The position numbers were made by a program, and so were the translations under genes. Positions 52,541 through 62,392 of a stretch of 64,000 nucleotides of DNA are shown here, piece after piece (position 1 is the first letter of the stretch; each line of letters opens with the position of its first letter). The notes below the pieces were generated by a model, which was not told the DNA's origin, did not search any database, and saw only the letters and a list, made by a program, of their open reading frames with translations. This stretch comes from Syntrophus aciditrophicus SB (GTDB lineage Bacteria > Desulfobacterota > Syntrophia > Syntrophales > Syntrophaceae), in contig NC_007759.1 of assembly GCF_000013405.1 (NCBI RefSeq), forward strand, positions 2,171,001-2,235,000, read 5' to 3'.

Positions 52541-53593
52541 ATGAAGAAGACGGGCGTTGTTAAAGACGAAAGGTATATGAATCATCTTACCGGACCGGGA
52601 CACCCGGAAAGTCCGCGGCGGCTTGAAGTCATCTATGACATGCTCGAAGACCGTGATATGCAGGGACGCTTTCAGGACGTACCGGCCAGGGAGGCCAGGA
52701 TGGATGAGCTTCATCTCATCCATTTGCCGGATTATGTGAACAGAGTCGCATCAACCGCAAGGATGGAATACAGCTGTCTGGATCCGGACACGGACACTTC
52801 TCCCGGATCCTATAAAGCGGCTCTGCTGGCCGCCGGAGGGCTATGCGAGGCCATCTCCATGGTGGCGTCCGGAAAACTGGACAATGCTTTTGCACTGGTG
52901 CGACCACCGGGTCATCATGCCGAGGCCGACAGGAGCAAAGGGTTCTGCCTGTTCAACAATGTGGCCATTGGCGCCCGATATGCCCAGACAGCACTTCATC
53001 TCCAGCGGATACTGATCATTGACTGGGATCTTCATCACGGAAACGGCACCCAGCATTCTTTTGAAACGGATCCATCCATCCTCTATTTTTCAACCCACCA
53101 ATACCCTTATTTTCCGGGAACCGGGGCCTGTGATGAAGTGGGAAGGCGGACGGGCCTCGGATTTACGGTAAATGTACCACTGAGCAGAGGATACGGTGAC
53201 GGAGAATATGCGGCCATTTTCGAGAAGATTCTTAAATCCATCGCACCGGAATTCAGCCCCGATCTGATCCTGGTATCCGCCGGCTTTGATATCTACGGAG
53301 GAGATCCGCTGGGCGGAATGAGGGTTTCCCCGAAGGGATTTGCCGGGCTGACCCGTTTAATCGTGGATATCGCCGTATCCTGCTGCAGCGGCAAGGTCGT
53401 CCTGACCCTTGAAGGAGGTTATGATCTGACCGGTCTGAGAGACAGTGTAAAGGCTGTTCTGAAGGAACTGGCCGGACTGTCACACACAGATTATGCCGAT
53501 ATGGCGTTGCAGGCCAACCAGGCGGCCGTCGACAGGGCATTGAAACCTGTTCTTCAGGTGAACAGAAATTACTGGAAGGGCCTGACACCTTGA
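52541..53593 (+). CDS. Histone deacetylase-family protein
   Basis: A 350-residue class II HDAC-like hydrolase: YMNHLTGPGHPESPRR, RPPGHHAEADRSKGFCLFNNVAIGA (catalytic His pair), IIDWDLHHGNGTQ (zinc-binding Asp and His) and ILVSAGFDIYGGDPLGG (second zinc Asp). Bacterial members remove acetyl groups from acetoin metabolites, polyamines or proteins. GGGAGAGGAAC precedes the ATG. Confidence 0.92.
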   Translation: MKKTGVVKDERYMNHLTGPGHPESPRRLEVIYDMLEDRDMQGRFQDVPAREARMDELHLIHLPDYVNRVASTARMEYSCLDPDTDTSPGSYKAALLAAGGLCEAISMVASGKLDNAFALVRPPGHHAEADRSKGFCLFNNVAIGARYAQTALHLQRILIIDWDLHHGNGTQHSFETDPSILYFSTHQYPYFPGTGACDEVGRRTGLGFTVNVPLSRGYGDGEYAAIFEKILKSIAPEFSPDLILVSAGFDIYGGDPLGGMRVSPKGFAGLTRLIVDIAVSCCSGKVVLTLEGGYDLTGLRDSVKAVLKELAGLSHTDYADMALQANQAAVDRALKPVLQVNRNYWKGLTP

Positions 53594-53650
53594 CAGCCGC
53601 AATTCCCCTTTCCTGGCACCCCGGCGTTTTTCTGAACCGGGGAAGGCCGG

Positions 53651-55606
53651 TTAATTCCCTGGGGATTTTCTGATTTCCCGGATCAGGCGGCGCAGGAGAA
53701 CGGCATCCCGCCGGGAAAAACGTCTGTCCCGGTAATAACGGCGGTGAAAAGCGTTCACAAAACAGCCGGCCTTCTTCCGCAGCTCCTCATCCGATACCTC
53801 TCGAACAAACTCAAGAAGCCCCTGCGACGGTCCCCTGAGATAACCGAGTTTTTTCATCCTTGCGAGAAACTGACTGATCAGAACATCTTCTCGCGGCCTG
53901 TTCCTCCGCAGGAGCGCATACCCCATGATAACAAGAATCAGTCCCGCAAGCGTCAGAAACGTCAATCGGTTCGACCAGCCTGTCTTTACCGGGTCTCTTA
54001 TCGCCGGCCATTTAAATAAATCCAGATTTTTTAACCCGGTCTGCAACGTTTCAAAAAGATGAAACTGCCTCTGCATGTCATAGCCGATAACCGCCATATT
54101 CCAGTAATAACGAAGGAAATCCAGAGTCATCCCCATCCGGAAAAAGAAGCCTGCCTCGTTCACACTCCCTGATTCCTGATAAGGCGGGGTAGGATCGAAA
54201 CGCACCCACTCCTTCTCATTCAGATAGGCCTCCACCCAGACATGGGCATTTTTCTGAAGTACGATGTAGTAGCCGCCCGTTTGCGAATAATAACCGCTTC
54301 GATATCCCCCGATCAGCCTTGCCGGAATGCCGGCGGTTCTCAGCATGACCGCCATGGCCGAGGCGAAATATTCACAGTTCCCATACCGACGCTTCAGTAA
54401 AAAATCCTCGAGGGGATGGGGTGATACAGGAAGGTCTCGGAGGGAATAACGATAGGAGCCCACCTTAAGGAACCGGTAGATCCTCTGCACCGCCTCCTGT
54501 TGATCCGCCCCTCGGATCAGCTCCGTCACCAGAGTTCGGATCTGGGGAAGGTCGCCTGGAAGCTGCAGCCAGACTGCCCGGTCGATCTCTTCCTCCGGCA
54601 GAAATTCCGAAAGGACCGATACGCCTTCGTATCTGAGACGGCGGTTCAGAGGCCTGCTTGTCTTATAGGTCAAGCCGGGTCCCCTGACGGCTCCACGCAG
54701 GATCAGGTTCACCGGCTTATCCGCTGTAAAAAGGGAATCCATCCCGTGGGGTTCCAGATAAAGGGTATAGGATATCCTCTGACCCTGAAGGGCAGGTGGA
54801 AAAGAGGGGGATTTCTGCGCTTTTTGGAAGCTGTGCCATGATTTCCCATCAAAATGATCCAGAACAATTCCTCTCCAGTACAGTTTTTCCTCAGTCAGCG
54901 GTTTCGTACGGACTCGGAAGACGACCGTATTATCCTCCTGGATGGCTGACACTTGGCCAAGGCCCACATGATCGGAAAATCCGGAGGTTCCGATCCCCTT
55001 GCGCTGAAAGGTTTCAAAAAGCGGGTGACCAGTGCGGGGCAGGAGGAAAAAAAGAACCGTGGTGAGGGGAAGGACGACGAGAGGAAGAATCAACCCATGG
55101 GAAACCAGTTTCATAATCACCCGTCCTTCCAGGACAAGATCCGGCGATTCCGCGTAATAAGAAAGGAGGATTGCGCCGGCGCCCATGAGAAAGATATAAA
55201 CGACTAAGTACAGCAGGAAGATCATGTCCAGGCTGAGAAGTGCCGATCCAGCCAGCAGAAAAACCGACAGTCCGAAAATTTGCAGGTAATCCCGGACCTT
55301 CTTCTCCTCCAGGAGTTTGACGACGGTCAGGAGCATCAGCAGTTCGATGACGGGGATGACGACATCGTCGGTGCGAACCCGGACTATGGCAAAAATCATC
55401 GCCGCCAGGGCAAGAATATTCAGAAAGATCCGCGGCGGAAAGCGAGCCGTCCGAAAATCCCCGTAAAGGCCGGCCAGGAAGAGCAGGACACAGCCTCCTG
55501 TGTACGGAATCCCGGTATAACCGCCAACGGAAAGAATTCCTGTGGCCACAATTCCATAAGAAAGCCCCTTGAGAATCGATTCAACTCTGAGAAATCGGTT
55601 CTTCAT
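53651..55606 (-). CDS. Transglutaminase-like membrane protein (DUF3488/TgpA type)
   Basis: A 651-residue protein: several N-terminal transmembrane helices (about 1-190), a periplasmic core with the Cys-His-Asp triad of the transglutaminase/protease fold (YGNCEYFASAMAVMLRTAGIPARL, HVWVEAYL, RFDPTPP), then a helix and a cytoplasmic tail. It overlaps the DUF58 gene by 26 bases. MoxR-DUF58-TgpA units are widespread and thought to act in envelope or protein-complex assembly. Confidence 0.9.
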   Translation of the reverse strand: MKNRFLRVESILKGLSYGIVATGILSVGGYTGIPYTGGCVLLFLAGLYGDFRTARFPPRIFLNILALAAMIFAIVRVRTDDVVIPVIELLMLLTVVKLLEEKKVRDYLQIFGLSVFLLAGSALLSLDMIFLLYLVVYIFLMGAGAILLSYYAESPDLVLEGRVIMKLVSHGLILPLVVLPLTTVLFFLLPRTGHPLFETFQRKGIGTSGFSDHVGLGQVSAIQEDNTVVFRVRTKPLTEEKLYWRGIVLDHFDGKSWHSFQKAQKSPSFPPALQGQRISYTLYLEPHGMDSLFTADKPVNLILRGAVRGPGLTYKTSRPLNRRLRYEGVSVLSEFLPEEEIDRAVWLQLPGDLPQIRTLVTELIRGADQQEAVQRIYRFLKVGSYRYSLRDLPVSPHPLEDFLLKRRYGNCEYFASAMAVMLRTAGIPARLIGGYRSGYYSQTGGYYIVLQKNAHVWVEAYLNEKEWVRFDPTPPYQESGSVNEAGFFFRMGMTLDFLRYYWNMAVIGYDMQRQFHLFETLQTGLKNLDLFKWPAIRDPVKTGWSNRLTFLTLAGLILVIMGYALLRRNRPREDVLISQFLARMKKLGYLRGPSQGLLEFVREVSDEELRKKAGCFVNAFHRRYYRDRRFSRRDAVLLRRLIREIRKSPGN

Positions 55607-56471
55607 AGCTCACTTCCGCCAGATCCCGGAGCAATCTCAGCTTGTGATGACGGCCGGTGCCCGGCTTTCGGATCAGGTTTCCCAAGCGCAGTCCCACAGG
55701 GACATTCCTTCTCAGTGCGGCAATCAGCAGAAACGTCGCGCAGGACAGTTTCAGCTCCAGGCCGGGGAGGTCCAAACGATGGACATCAAGAATCAGCGGC
55801 GGGCGGGACGGCGCTTTCCTCTCTCGGGTTTTCAGCGTCCCGGTGCGGGCGGTGGCCTTCCAGGAAATTGTCCGCAGGGCGTCCCCCCGCTGATAATTCC
55901 GGATGGACAGGACCTCCGGATCATCCCCTTTCTGATCCTGATTCCAGCTGTCCCCCTCCAACCGGAAATCCGCCGGCCAGCTGCCGGGGGAAGCTTTCAC
56001 AGGTTGGGGAAAGACGATGCAGGAAAAGTTATCGCTCGGCGTTCGCTGGCGGACAATCAGATTCAGGGGAAATATGGAACTGATCTTGAGGTTGCGTAAA
56101 ATATGCATCCCCCGGCGGTCAAAGGACAGATCCATGGATTGGACAGCCTTTTCCCGGCAGGCAACAAAGGGATAAAGCAGAACTTGCTCCTCGATCGTCA
56201 CCCGCAGCAGAAAGGCGGGAATTCGCCGTCTCGGATTGAACAGGATCACCTGAACCGGAATGGCTTTACGGGCATAGATTTCATCGGGAAAGACGATTTC
56301 CAGTTTGAGTCCCGACAGGTTGATCCGGCCCAGAAAACCCGAAACGGCCAGGAAACTGAGCAAAGCGGCTTCGATCAGATAAATCAGATTATTGCCGGTG
56401 TTGATCGCCGCGATTCCGATCAGGAGCGTCAACGTAATGTAAGCCCATCCCGCCCGCTTTATCCGGATCAT
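55581..56471 (-). CDS. DUF58-domain protein
   Basis: A 296-residue protein with two N-terminal helices (AYITLTLLIGIAAINTGNNLIYLIEAALLSFLAV), a beta domain and the DUF58 block GDDPEVLSIRNYQRGDALRTISWKATARTGTL. DUF58 is thought to be a VWA-like partner of MoxR. Start overlaps the MoxR stop (ATGA). Confidence 0.9.
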   Translation of the reverse strand: MIRIKRAGWAYITLTLLIGIAAINTGNNLIYLIEAALLSFLAVSGFLGRINLSGLKLEIVFPDEIYARKAIPVQVILFNPRRRIPAFLLRVTIEEQVLLYPFVACREKAVQSMDLSFDRRGMHILRNLKISSIFPLNLIVRQRTPSDNFSCIVFPQPVKASPGSWPADFRLEGDSWNQDQKGDDPEVLSIRNYQRGDALRTISWKATARTGTLKTRERKAPSRPPLILDVHRLDLPGLELKLSCATFLLIAALRRNVPVGLRLGNLIRKPGTGRHHKLRLLRDLAEVSYEEPISQS

Positions 56472-57405
56472 GCCGGGAGCCTCACTCTGTCAATCAGCGA
56501 CTGAATCAAAGCTCGTCTGTCCAGCGACTCCTCATCTTCCATGAGCAGGATTCGGTGGGACAGTACATGGGGGGCCAATTCCCGGACGTCTTCCGGAAGC
56601 ACAAAATCCCGCCCATAAAAAAATGCCAGGGTCCTGGCCGCCGAGGTCAAAGCCAGTCCCCCGCGCGTAGAAATCCCCACCCGGATACGAGGATCCTCCC
56701 GCGTTGCCCTGACCAGGTCCAGGATGTATTCCAGAATCCGGTCGGAGACGTAAACCTTCCGGGGAATTTGCTCCTGAGTATCCAAAACCTCATCCCGGGA
56801 GAGAAGAGCCGTTATATCGGCAAAACTGCGCCGGGCGCTCCCGAGCTTCAGGATTTCTTTTTCTTCCCGGCTGGAGGGATAACCGATGCTGATCTTCATC
56901 ATGAACCGGTCCATCTGGGATTCCGGCAGGGGAAAGGTCCCGTAATGTTCGACGGGGTTCTGCGTCGCGACGACAAAAAACGGCTGAGGAGGGGATAGGT
57001 TCTGCCCTCGATGGTCGTCTGCTTTTCTCCCATGGCTTCCAGCAGAGCGCTTTGTGTTTTCGGCGTGGCCCTGTTGATTTCATCGACCAGAACGATATGA
57101 TTGAAAACCGGCCCCGGATGAAACTCGAATTCTCCGCTTTTCTGATTGTAAACAGACAAACCGGTAATATCGGCAGGCAGAAGGTCGCTCGTGCATTGAA
57201 TCCGCCCGAAGCTCAACCCCATGATCCGGGCAAGCGCCAGCGCGAGCGTCGTCTTTCCGGTTCCCGGCAGATCTTCAAGCAGAAGATGCCCCCGGGAAAA
57301 ACAGGTCACCAGGGCAAGTTTCAGGACCGTATCCTTGCCGGACAGATAACGGGAAAGATAGTCAAGAATTTCGTTGATCCTGCCGTACCGGAATTTCATT
57401 TCCAA
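56468..57405 (-). pseudogene. moxR: MoxR-type AAA+ ATPase with a frameshift
   Basis: The N-terminal frame (168 codons from 57405) has Walker A (GTGKT in LLLEDLPGTGKTTLALALA), HPGPVFNHIVLVDEINRATPKTQSALLEAMGE (Walker B, sensor 1) and breaks after GRTYPL. The other frame then continues PQPFFVVATQNPVE, MDRFMMKISIGYP and on to a normal C-terminal lid ending at 56468. One base is missing near 56986-56996 (relatives read YPLPxPFFV). Everything else is intact, so it is either a sequencing error or a recent loss. Confidence 0.85.
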
Positions 57406-57846
57406 GGACGAAACGCCCCTCGCTGTTCATTGAAAAAAATCACCCGAATATATCTCGTATCGGGAAGTCGTTACTCTATAGAACAGACTGGTTTGAAGTC
57501 AAGAACTGTTCTTGAAGGTTATCCTCCCCTCCCGCAAACGTCATGCAGATCGTCTTCAGGATAACGTGGTCGGTCTGCGCGCAGCCGGGTTGCCGGAAAC
57601 GCCAAAGACGCGGAGACACTCATAGTTTCCGGAATTGACTTGCCCTCTCCCGGATAAAAAGATTAAGAATATGCAAATGCGTGTTCCCCTGGAACTCATC
57701 AGCATCAGGCAGGAAAGCGGCAGCCATCGCGGGCCTTCGGATGATCCGCATTCTGTATCTGACTGAAAGTTCATGTTAAGATGCTTCCCGTACTGGAGAA
57801 ACACGCTACACGCGATGCCGGTCAAACCGTGACCAAGGAGGAACCT
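57406..57846. other. Divergent intergenic region
   Basis: About 440 bases with no gene. An 8-base inverted repeat (CCGGAAAC at 57593-57600, GTTTCCGG at 57625-57632) is the only structure seen. Promoters for the MoxR operon and the ABC operon must lie here. Confidence 0.45.
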
Positions 57847-58596
57847 GTGACAACCCCTGTAATTCGCGTCGTCGATTTATGGAAAATCTATGGAGAGGAA
57901 ACGGACGGTTCCATGGCACTCCGCGGCGCAAACATGGAAATAGCGCGCGGCGAAGTTCTCGCCCTGCTGGGCAGAAGCGGATCCGGCAAAACGACCCTGC
58001 TGAATCTCCTTGCCGGCCTCGATCGACCCAGCCGCGGTTATATTGAAGTGGAAGGCAGGAATCTTCAAAGCCTGGGAGAAAAAGGCCGGACTTTGCTGCG
58101 CCGGACCCGCATAGGCTTTATATTCCAGTTTTTTAATCTCATCCCTACCCTGTCAGCCTTTGAAAATGTTTACCTGGCCCTCGAACTGGCGGGAAAAACA
58201 ACGCCGGCACAGGCATTCGAGGCTCTGGAAAGCGTGGGTTTGAAAGGCAAGGAAAAGCGCTATCCTCACGAGCTGTCCGGCGGGGAACAGCAGCGGGTCG
58301 CCATCGCCCGGGCCATCGTCAAGGCACCCGCCCTGATCCTGGCGGATGAGCCGACAGGAAACCTTGACACCGCCACCGGCCTTCAGATTCTCGAACTTCT
58401 TTCGTCTCGATGCCGGGACCTGGAAACATCGCTTTTAATGGTAACCCACACATCCATGGCCTGCCGGTTCGCGGACCGTGTTCTGCGCATGGTTGACGGT
58501 GTGGTCATACCTGAGGACGATGGTGAAGCGCGGGAAATCCGGAACGAGAAAATCGAGTCCGGCTTCCCGGCAGAGAAGCCACGTCATCATCGATAA
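57847..58596 (+). CDS. ABC transporter ATP-binding protein (LolD/MacB type)
   Basis: A 249-residue ATPase with Walker A ([12 protein letters not shown]), Q-loop, signature [14 protein letters not shown] and Walker B ([12 protein letters not shown]). The LolD/MacB-like pattern matches its partner, an FtsX-fold permease. The GTG at 57847 has AAGGAGGAACCT right before it; the longer frame from 57781 has none. Fourteen bases separate it from the permease. Confidence 0.9.
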   Translation: MTTPVIRVVDLWKIYGEETDGSMALRGANMEIARGEVLALLGRSGSGKTTLLNLLAGLDRPSRGYIEVEGRNLQSLGEKGRTLLRRTRIGFIFQFFNLIPTLSAFENVYLALELAGKTTPAQAFEALESVGLKGKEKRYPHELSGGEQQRVAIARAIVKAPALILADEPTGNLDTATGLQILELLSSRCRDLETSLLMVTHTSMACRFADRVLRMVDGVVIPEDDGEAREIRNEKIESGFPAEKPRHHR

Positions 58597-58610
58597 AAGG
58601 GACAGCGCAG

Positions 58611-61097
58611 ATGCGAACCGTAACCAGGTCATTCCTGAGATATCTTGTCAGGCGGCGCAGCCTGAGTCTGCTGCAGTTGATGGGTATCGCCTTCGGTGTG
58701 GCGGCTTCCCTGGGTATGGCGTTTTCCGCGATGTCGGCCCTGGCGAGTTTCACTCACGCCATTGAATATCTTCAGGGAAAATCGACCCATTCCCTCGAAC
58801 GGAACGCCGGCCCCATGGACGAAGCCATTCTCCAGGGGCTGATCAGTGATCCGTCCGTAGAGTCGTTTTCGCCAGTCATCGATCGCCGTCTTCGCGTTGC
58901 GGATGGCAGCCAGATTCGGATCCTCGGAATCGATCCTTTTCTCGATACGGCAATTCGGCCTGAGTTGGCCCGGACTTCTTTTTCCGACGATCGGAGAAAG
59001 GGCTCAGAAGAAAGCCTTTCCTTTGTTCTCGAAGAAAAAGCCGTCCTGATGGAAGCCGGAATGGCTCAGCATTTGAACCTTGCGGCTGGGAGTAAAATTT
59101 GGAGTTCCCATGGAGAACTGGAGGTCATCGGCACCTTTCCCAACCCATCGGGCGAACCCCTGCTGCTCATGGATATCGCCCATGCGCAGAAACTCTTCAA
59201 CATGCCCGGCCTGATCGACCGAGTCGACCTTGTCCTGGCGGAAGAGCAGGAATTTCGAAACCGATGGAAAACCGGTTTTCAGATCAAGTCCAACCGGCAG
59301 CGTCAGGAAACCTTCACTGCCATGCTGGGCGCGTTCCGGCTGAATCTTGAAGCCCTGTCGCTCATGGCGCTCTTTGTCGCCGTTTTCCTGATTTACAACA
59401 CCACCATGTTCGCCGTTGTCAGCCGCAGGCGGGATGCAGGCATTCTTCGAAGTCTGGGGGCGAGCCGCGGCGAGATCATCCTGGCGTTCATGACGGAGAT
59501 CCTCATTTTCGGAGTCATCGGAGGGGCCGTCGGCAGTGTGATGGGATACATTCTGAGCCGCCTTTTGACGGAGGTCATCGGGGGAACGATCAGCAATCTC
59601 TATTTCTTTCTGCGCCCGGTTCCTCTGGCATGGTCGTTCTGGATGCCGGCCGCCGGTGTGCTCATCGGCTGCGGGGCGAGTGTCCTGGGCAGCATTTTCC
59701 CGCTGATCGAACTGGCGCGCCTGGATCCCGTTAAAGCGCTTTACGGCCGATCCGTAAGCCGCAGAGGAGACCTCGCCGCAAAAAAAGTCGCGGCATCCGG
59801 CATGTTGATCCTGCTTCTCAGCGCCGCCGTTTTTCTCCTGCCTTCGAACAGCATCTACACCGCTTATGGCGCCCTCTTCGGGGTCCTTTTCGGACTTAGC
59901 CTGCTTACCGGTTACATCGTTATTGTCTGTTCGCCCTTTCTCACGGGCTTCCTGACCGGCCTGGGCGGCATTCCCGGAAAAATCGCGGCCGGCAACATCC
60001 GCCGGAACCTGGGACGCACCGCTGTGGCTGTCGCGGCTTTCATGGTGGCTCTTTCCATGTCTGTCGGCCTTTCTCTGATGATCGGAAGTTTTCGCGAATC
60101 GCTCCTCTGGTGGATGGACAGGCAGTTTCAGGGGGATCTCTATATTTCCAACGCGTCGGAAAAGGAAGTTCCGGAAAGGTTTTATCTTGAGCTGAAGGCC
60201 ATGCCAGGCATCGCCGTAGACGCGTACCGCAAGACCCAAATGACTTATCGCAACAGGCCCATGTTCGTCTCCTCAGTCAACGCCCCCGTGCTCCAACGAT
60301 ACGCGCGCTTCGCCTGGCTGTCCGGTGATGATGAGCATTGGGAGGCCGTCAAGAAAGGAGATGTGATCATTTCGGAGAGTTTCGCCCGTAGTTTCGGCGT
60401 CGGGGCCGGAGACATCATCACCCTGGAGGGCATGCAGGGGCCGGCGAGGCTGCGCGTTGAAGCCGTATTCTATGATTACTCTACAGAACATGGCCTCGTG
60501 ATGATGGATCGCGGCACCTACCTTCGGCTCTTCGCCGATCGGACCATCAACAGTGTGGCGGTTTTCCTTGACCCGGGGAATCCCCGGCGCCCGCATATCC
60601 TTGATCAGATCAGGCAGAAGGCCCGGCAGCATGGTCTTCCCGTCTCCAATCGGGAGCAGTTTTACGGAAACATCCTTGCAATCTTTGACAGCACCTTCGC
60701 GATCACCCGTTCCATGAGGTTCCTGGCCATCATCATCGCCTTTTTCGGCATTGCCGGCGCGCTGATGACCCTTTTTCTCGAACGGAAGAGTGAGTACGGA
60801 ATCCTCAGGGCGCTTGGATTGTCGACAGGGCAGGTCGCGCTCATGACCCTGCTCGAAGCCATCGGGATGGGGATCATGAGTTTTCTGCTCAGTGCCGGTA
60901 GTGGCACCCTCTTCGCCTTTATTCTTATCCGGGTGATCAATCTTCGCAGTTTCAACTGGACGATTTTTTTCCACCCACACCTTTCCCCTTATCTTCTCAC
61001 CGCCCTGACAGCCCTTCTGGCCAGTTTCGGAGCGGCGCTATATCCGATATGGGTGGTTCTGCGGACTTATCCGCAGATGCAGATACGGGATGATTGA
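58611..61097 (+). CDS. FtsX-domain ABC transporter permease
   Basis: An 828-residue protein: an N-terminal helix and periplasmic domain (about 20-240), an FtsX domain with three helices (about 240-370), a second membrane block (about 390-480), another periplasmic domain (about 485-680), and a second FtsX domain (about 690-828). Its four-plus-four helix layout is that of AttF/LolC-like double permeases. It should extrude or hand over a lipid or lipoprotein, together with the ATPase before it. Confidence 0.88.
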   Translation: MRTVTRSFLRYLVRRRSLSLLQLMGIAFGVAASLGMAFSAMSALASFTHAIEYLQGKSTHSLERNAGPMDEAILQGLISDPSVESFSPVIDRRLRVADGSQIRILGIDPFLDTAIRPELARTSFSDDRRKGSEESLSFVLEEKAVLMEAGMAQHLNLAAGSKIWSSHGELEVIGTFPNPSGEPLLLMDIAHAQKLFNMPGLIDRVDLVLAEEQEFRNRWKTGFQIKSNRQRQETFTAMLGAFRLNLEALSLMALFVAVFLIYNTTMFAVVSRRRDAGILRSLGASRGEIILAFMTEILIFGVIGGAVGSVMGYILSRLLTEVIGGTISNLYFFLRPVPLAWSFWMPAAGVLIGCGASVLGSIFPLIELARLDPVKALYGRSVSRRGDLAAKKVAASGMLILLLSAAVFLLPSNSIYTAYGALFGVLFGLSLLTGYIVIVCSPFLTGFLTGLGGIPGKIAAGNIRRNLGRTAVAVAAFMVALSMSVGLSLMIGSFRESLLWWMDRQFQGDLYISNASEKEVPERFYLELKAMPGIAVDAYRKTQMTYRNRPMFVSSVNAPVLQRYARFAWLSGDDEHWEAVKKGDVIISESFARSFGVGAGDIITLEGMQGPARLRVEAVFYDYSTEHGLVMMDRGTYLRLFADRTINSVAVFLDPGNPRRPHILDQIRQKARQHGLPVSNREQFYGNILAIFDSTFAITRSMRFLAIIIAFFGIAGALMTLFLERKSEYGILRALGLSTGQVALMTLLEAIGMGIMSFLLSAGSGTLFAFILIRVINLRSFNWTIFFHPHLSPYLLTALTALLASFGAALYPIWVVLRTYPQMQIRDD

Positions 61098-61139
61098 ATT
61101 GCAGCAGAAAATACAGGAAAAGAAAGGACCGCGGAAAGC

Positions 61140-62261
61140 ATGATCAACCGATATCATTACAGAAACACATCCTTCCTTATCCTGATCATCATGATACTCG
61201 CCTGCGCGCCTGCAGGGGCCGAAGGCGAATGGAAGCAGGCGACCGGACCCAGGCAGTGGAGTTTCCCCCGGGATCACGGCAACCATCCTGAATTCAGAAC
61301 GGAATGGTGGTATTTTACAGGCAATCTGATCGATGCGGAAGGCAACCGATACGGATATCAGTTGACCTTTTTCCGGCACGGAATCCGGCAGACGGCGCCC
61401 ATGCCCTCAAACCCCTGGTCGATTCGCGATGTCTATCCCGCCCATTTTGCCGTCACGGACGTTGCCGGTGCGAAATTCTCTTCCGCGGAGCGCATCAGCC
61501 GTTCAGGCCCCGGTCTGGCGGGATCGAAGCAGGGGCGAATGAACGTCTGGAATCTGAACTGGTTCGCGCGGATGGAAAACGGGCGCATCCACATTGGTGC
61601 GCGTAGCGGGCAGACTGGGCTGGACTTGAACTTGAGGCCGAAAAAGCCCCCGGTTCTCCACGATCGGAACGGTCTGAGCCGGAAAGGATCAAGACCCGGG
61701 CAGGCATCCTATTACTATTCTTTCACGGATCTGGAAACAACGGGAAACCTGGAAACCACCGGAACGGGCAGGAGGATTCAGGTCAACGGGACAAGCTGGT
61801 TCGACCATGAATTCGGATCGAACACACTCGCGGAAGATCAGACAGGTTGGGATTGGTTTTCCCTGCATTTTTCCGACGGCAGAGACCTCATGATCTATTT
61901 CCTCAGAAAGAAGGATGGCTCACTGGAAAAAGAATCCTCGGGAACCCTCGTGGAATCGAACGGCATATCCCGCCACCTTGATCTTTCTGAAATTCGGATT
62001 AGAACTCTGAGATACTGGACGAGCGCGAAAACAGGCGGCCGATACCCAGCCGGTTGGCAGATCGATATCTCTTCGGCTGATCTTTCCGTACGTCTTGATC
62101 CTCTCCTGCAGGATCAGGAATTGACAACCCCGGGGTCAACGGGCGTCAATTATTACGAGGGCGCTGTAACCGGCAAGGGATTGTCACAGCAGAAGCCGGT
62201 CACCTGTGAAGGATACATCGAGATGACCGGCTATGCGGGAAGCATCGGAGGTCTGTTTTGA
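61140..62261 (+). CDS. AttH/CrtC-like (COG5621) predicted secreted hydrolase, lipoprotein
   Basis: A 373-residue protein with a signal peptide and lipobox (MILAC) and then two calycin-like halves: WSFPRDHGNHPEFRTEWWYFTGNL (family start with W-W-Y), YPAHFAVTDV and SWFDHEFGS ... WDWFSLHFSDGRDLMIYFLR. These are features of the AttH/hydroxyneurosporene-synthase-like family that is often encoded with AttE/AttF-type ABC transporters, as here. Likely carries a lipid in the periplasm; not a carotenoid enzyme by context. Confidence 0.85.
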   Translation: MINRYHYRNTSFLILIIMILACAPAGAEGEWKQATGPRQWSFPRDHGNHPEFRTEWWYFTGNLIDAEGNRYGYQLTFFRHGIRQTAPMPSNPWSIRDVYPAHFAVTDVAGAKFSSAERISRSGPGLAGSKQGRMNVWNLNWFARMENGRIHIGARSGQTGLDLNLRPKKPPVLHDRNGLSRKGSRPGQASYYYSFTDLETTGNLETTGTGRRIQVNGTSWFDHEFGSNTLAEDQTGWDWFSLHFSDGRDLMIYFLRKKDGSLEKESSGTLVESNGISRHLDLSEIRIRTLRYWTSAKTGGRYPAGWQIDISSADLSVRLDPLLQDQELTTPGSTGVNYYEGAVTGKGLSQQKPVTCEGYIEMTGYAGSIGGLF

Positions 62262-62392
62262 AAACGAGATCATATTTGACCAGGCGCCAAGTAAAGCCTG
62301 CTCAGGCAGACGACGCCGATCAGGACAGCCGCGGTTTCTTTCACAAAAAGAACAACGAAAGGCCCTGCAGACTTTGTTTTTGGCAACTCCCA

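Noticed and set aside
53619-53642. CCCCGG/CCGGGG hairpin between the HDAC-like and transglutaminase genes
   Set aside because: Stem is only 6 bp and no T-run follows, so it is not called a terminator although the genes converge.
55280-56099. Long plus-strand frames of 267 and 176 codons
   Set aside because: Shadows of the DUF58 and transglutaminase genes in GC-rich sequence.
59004-60239. 411-codon minus-strand frame inside the permease gene
   Set aside because: Shadow of the FtsX permease; composition (Asp, Gln, Glu, His runs) is that of reversed membrane-protein codons.
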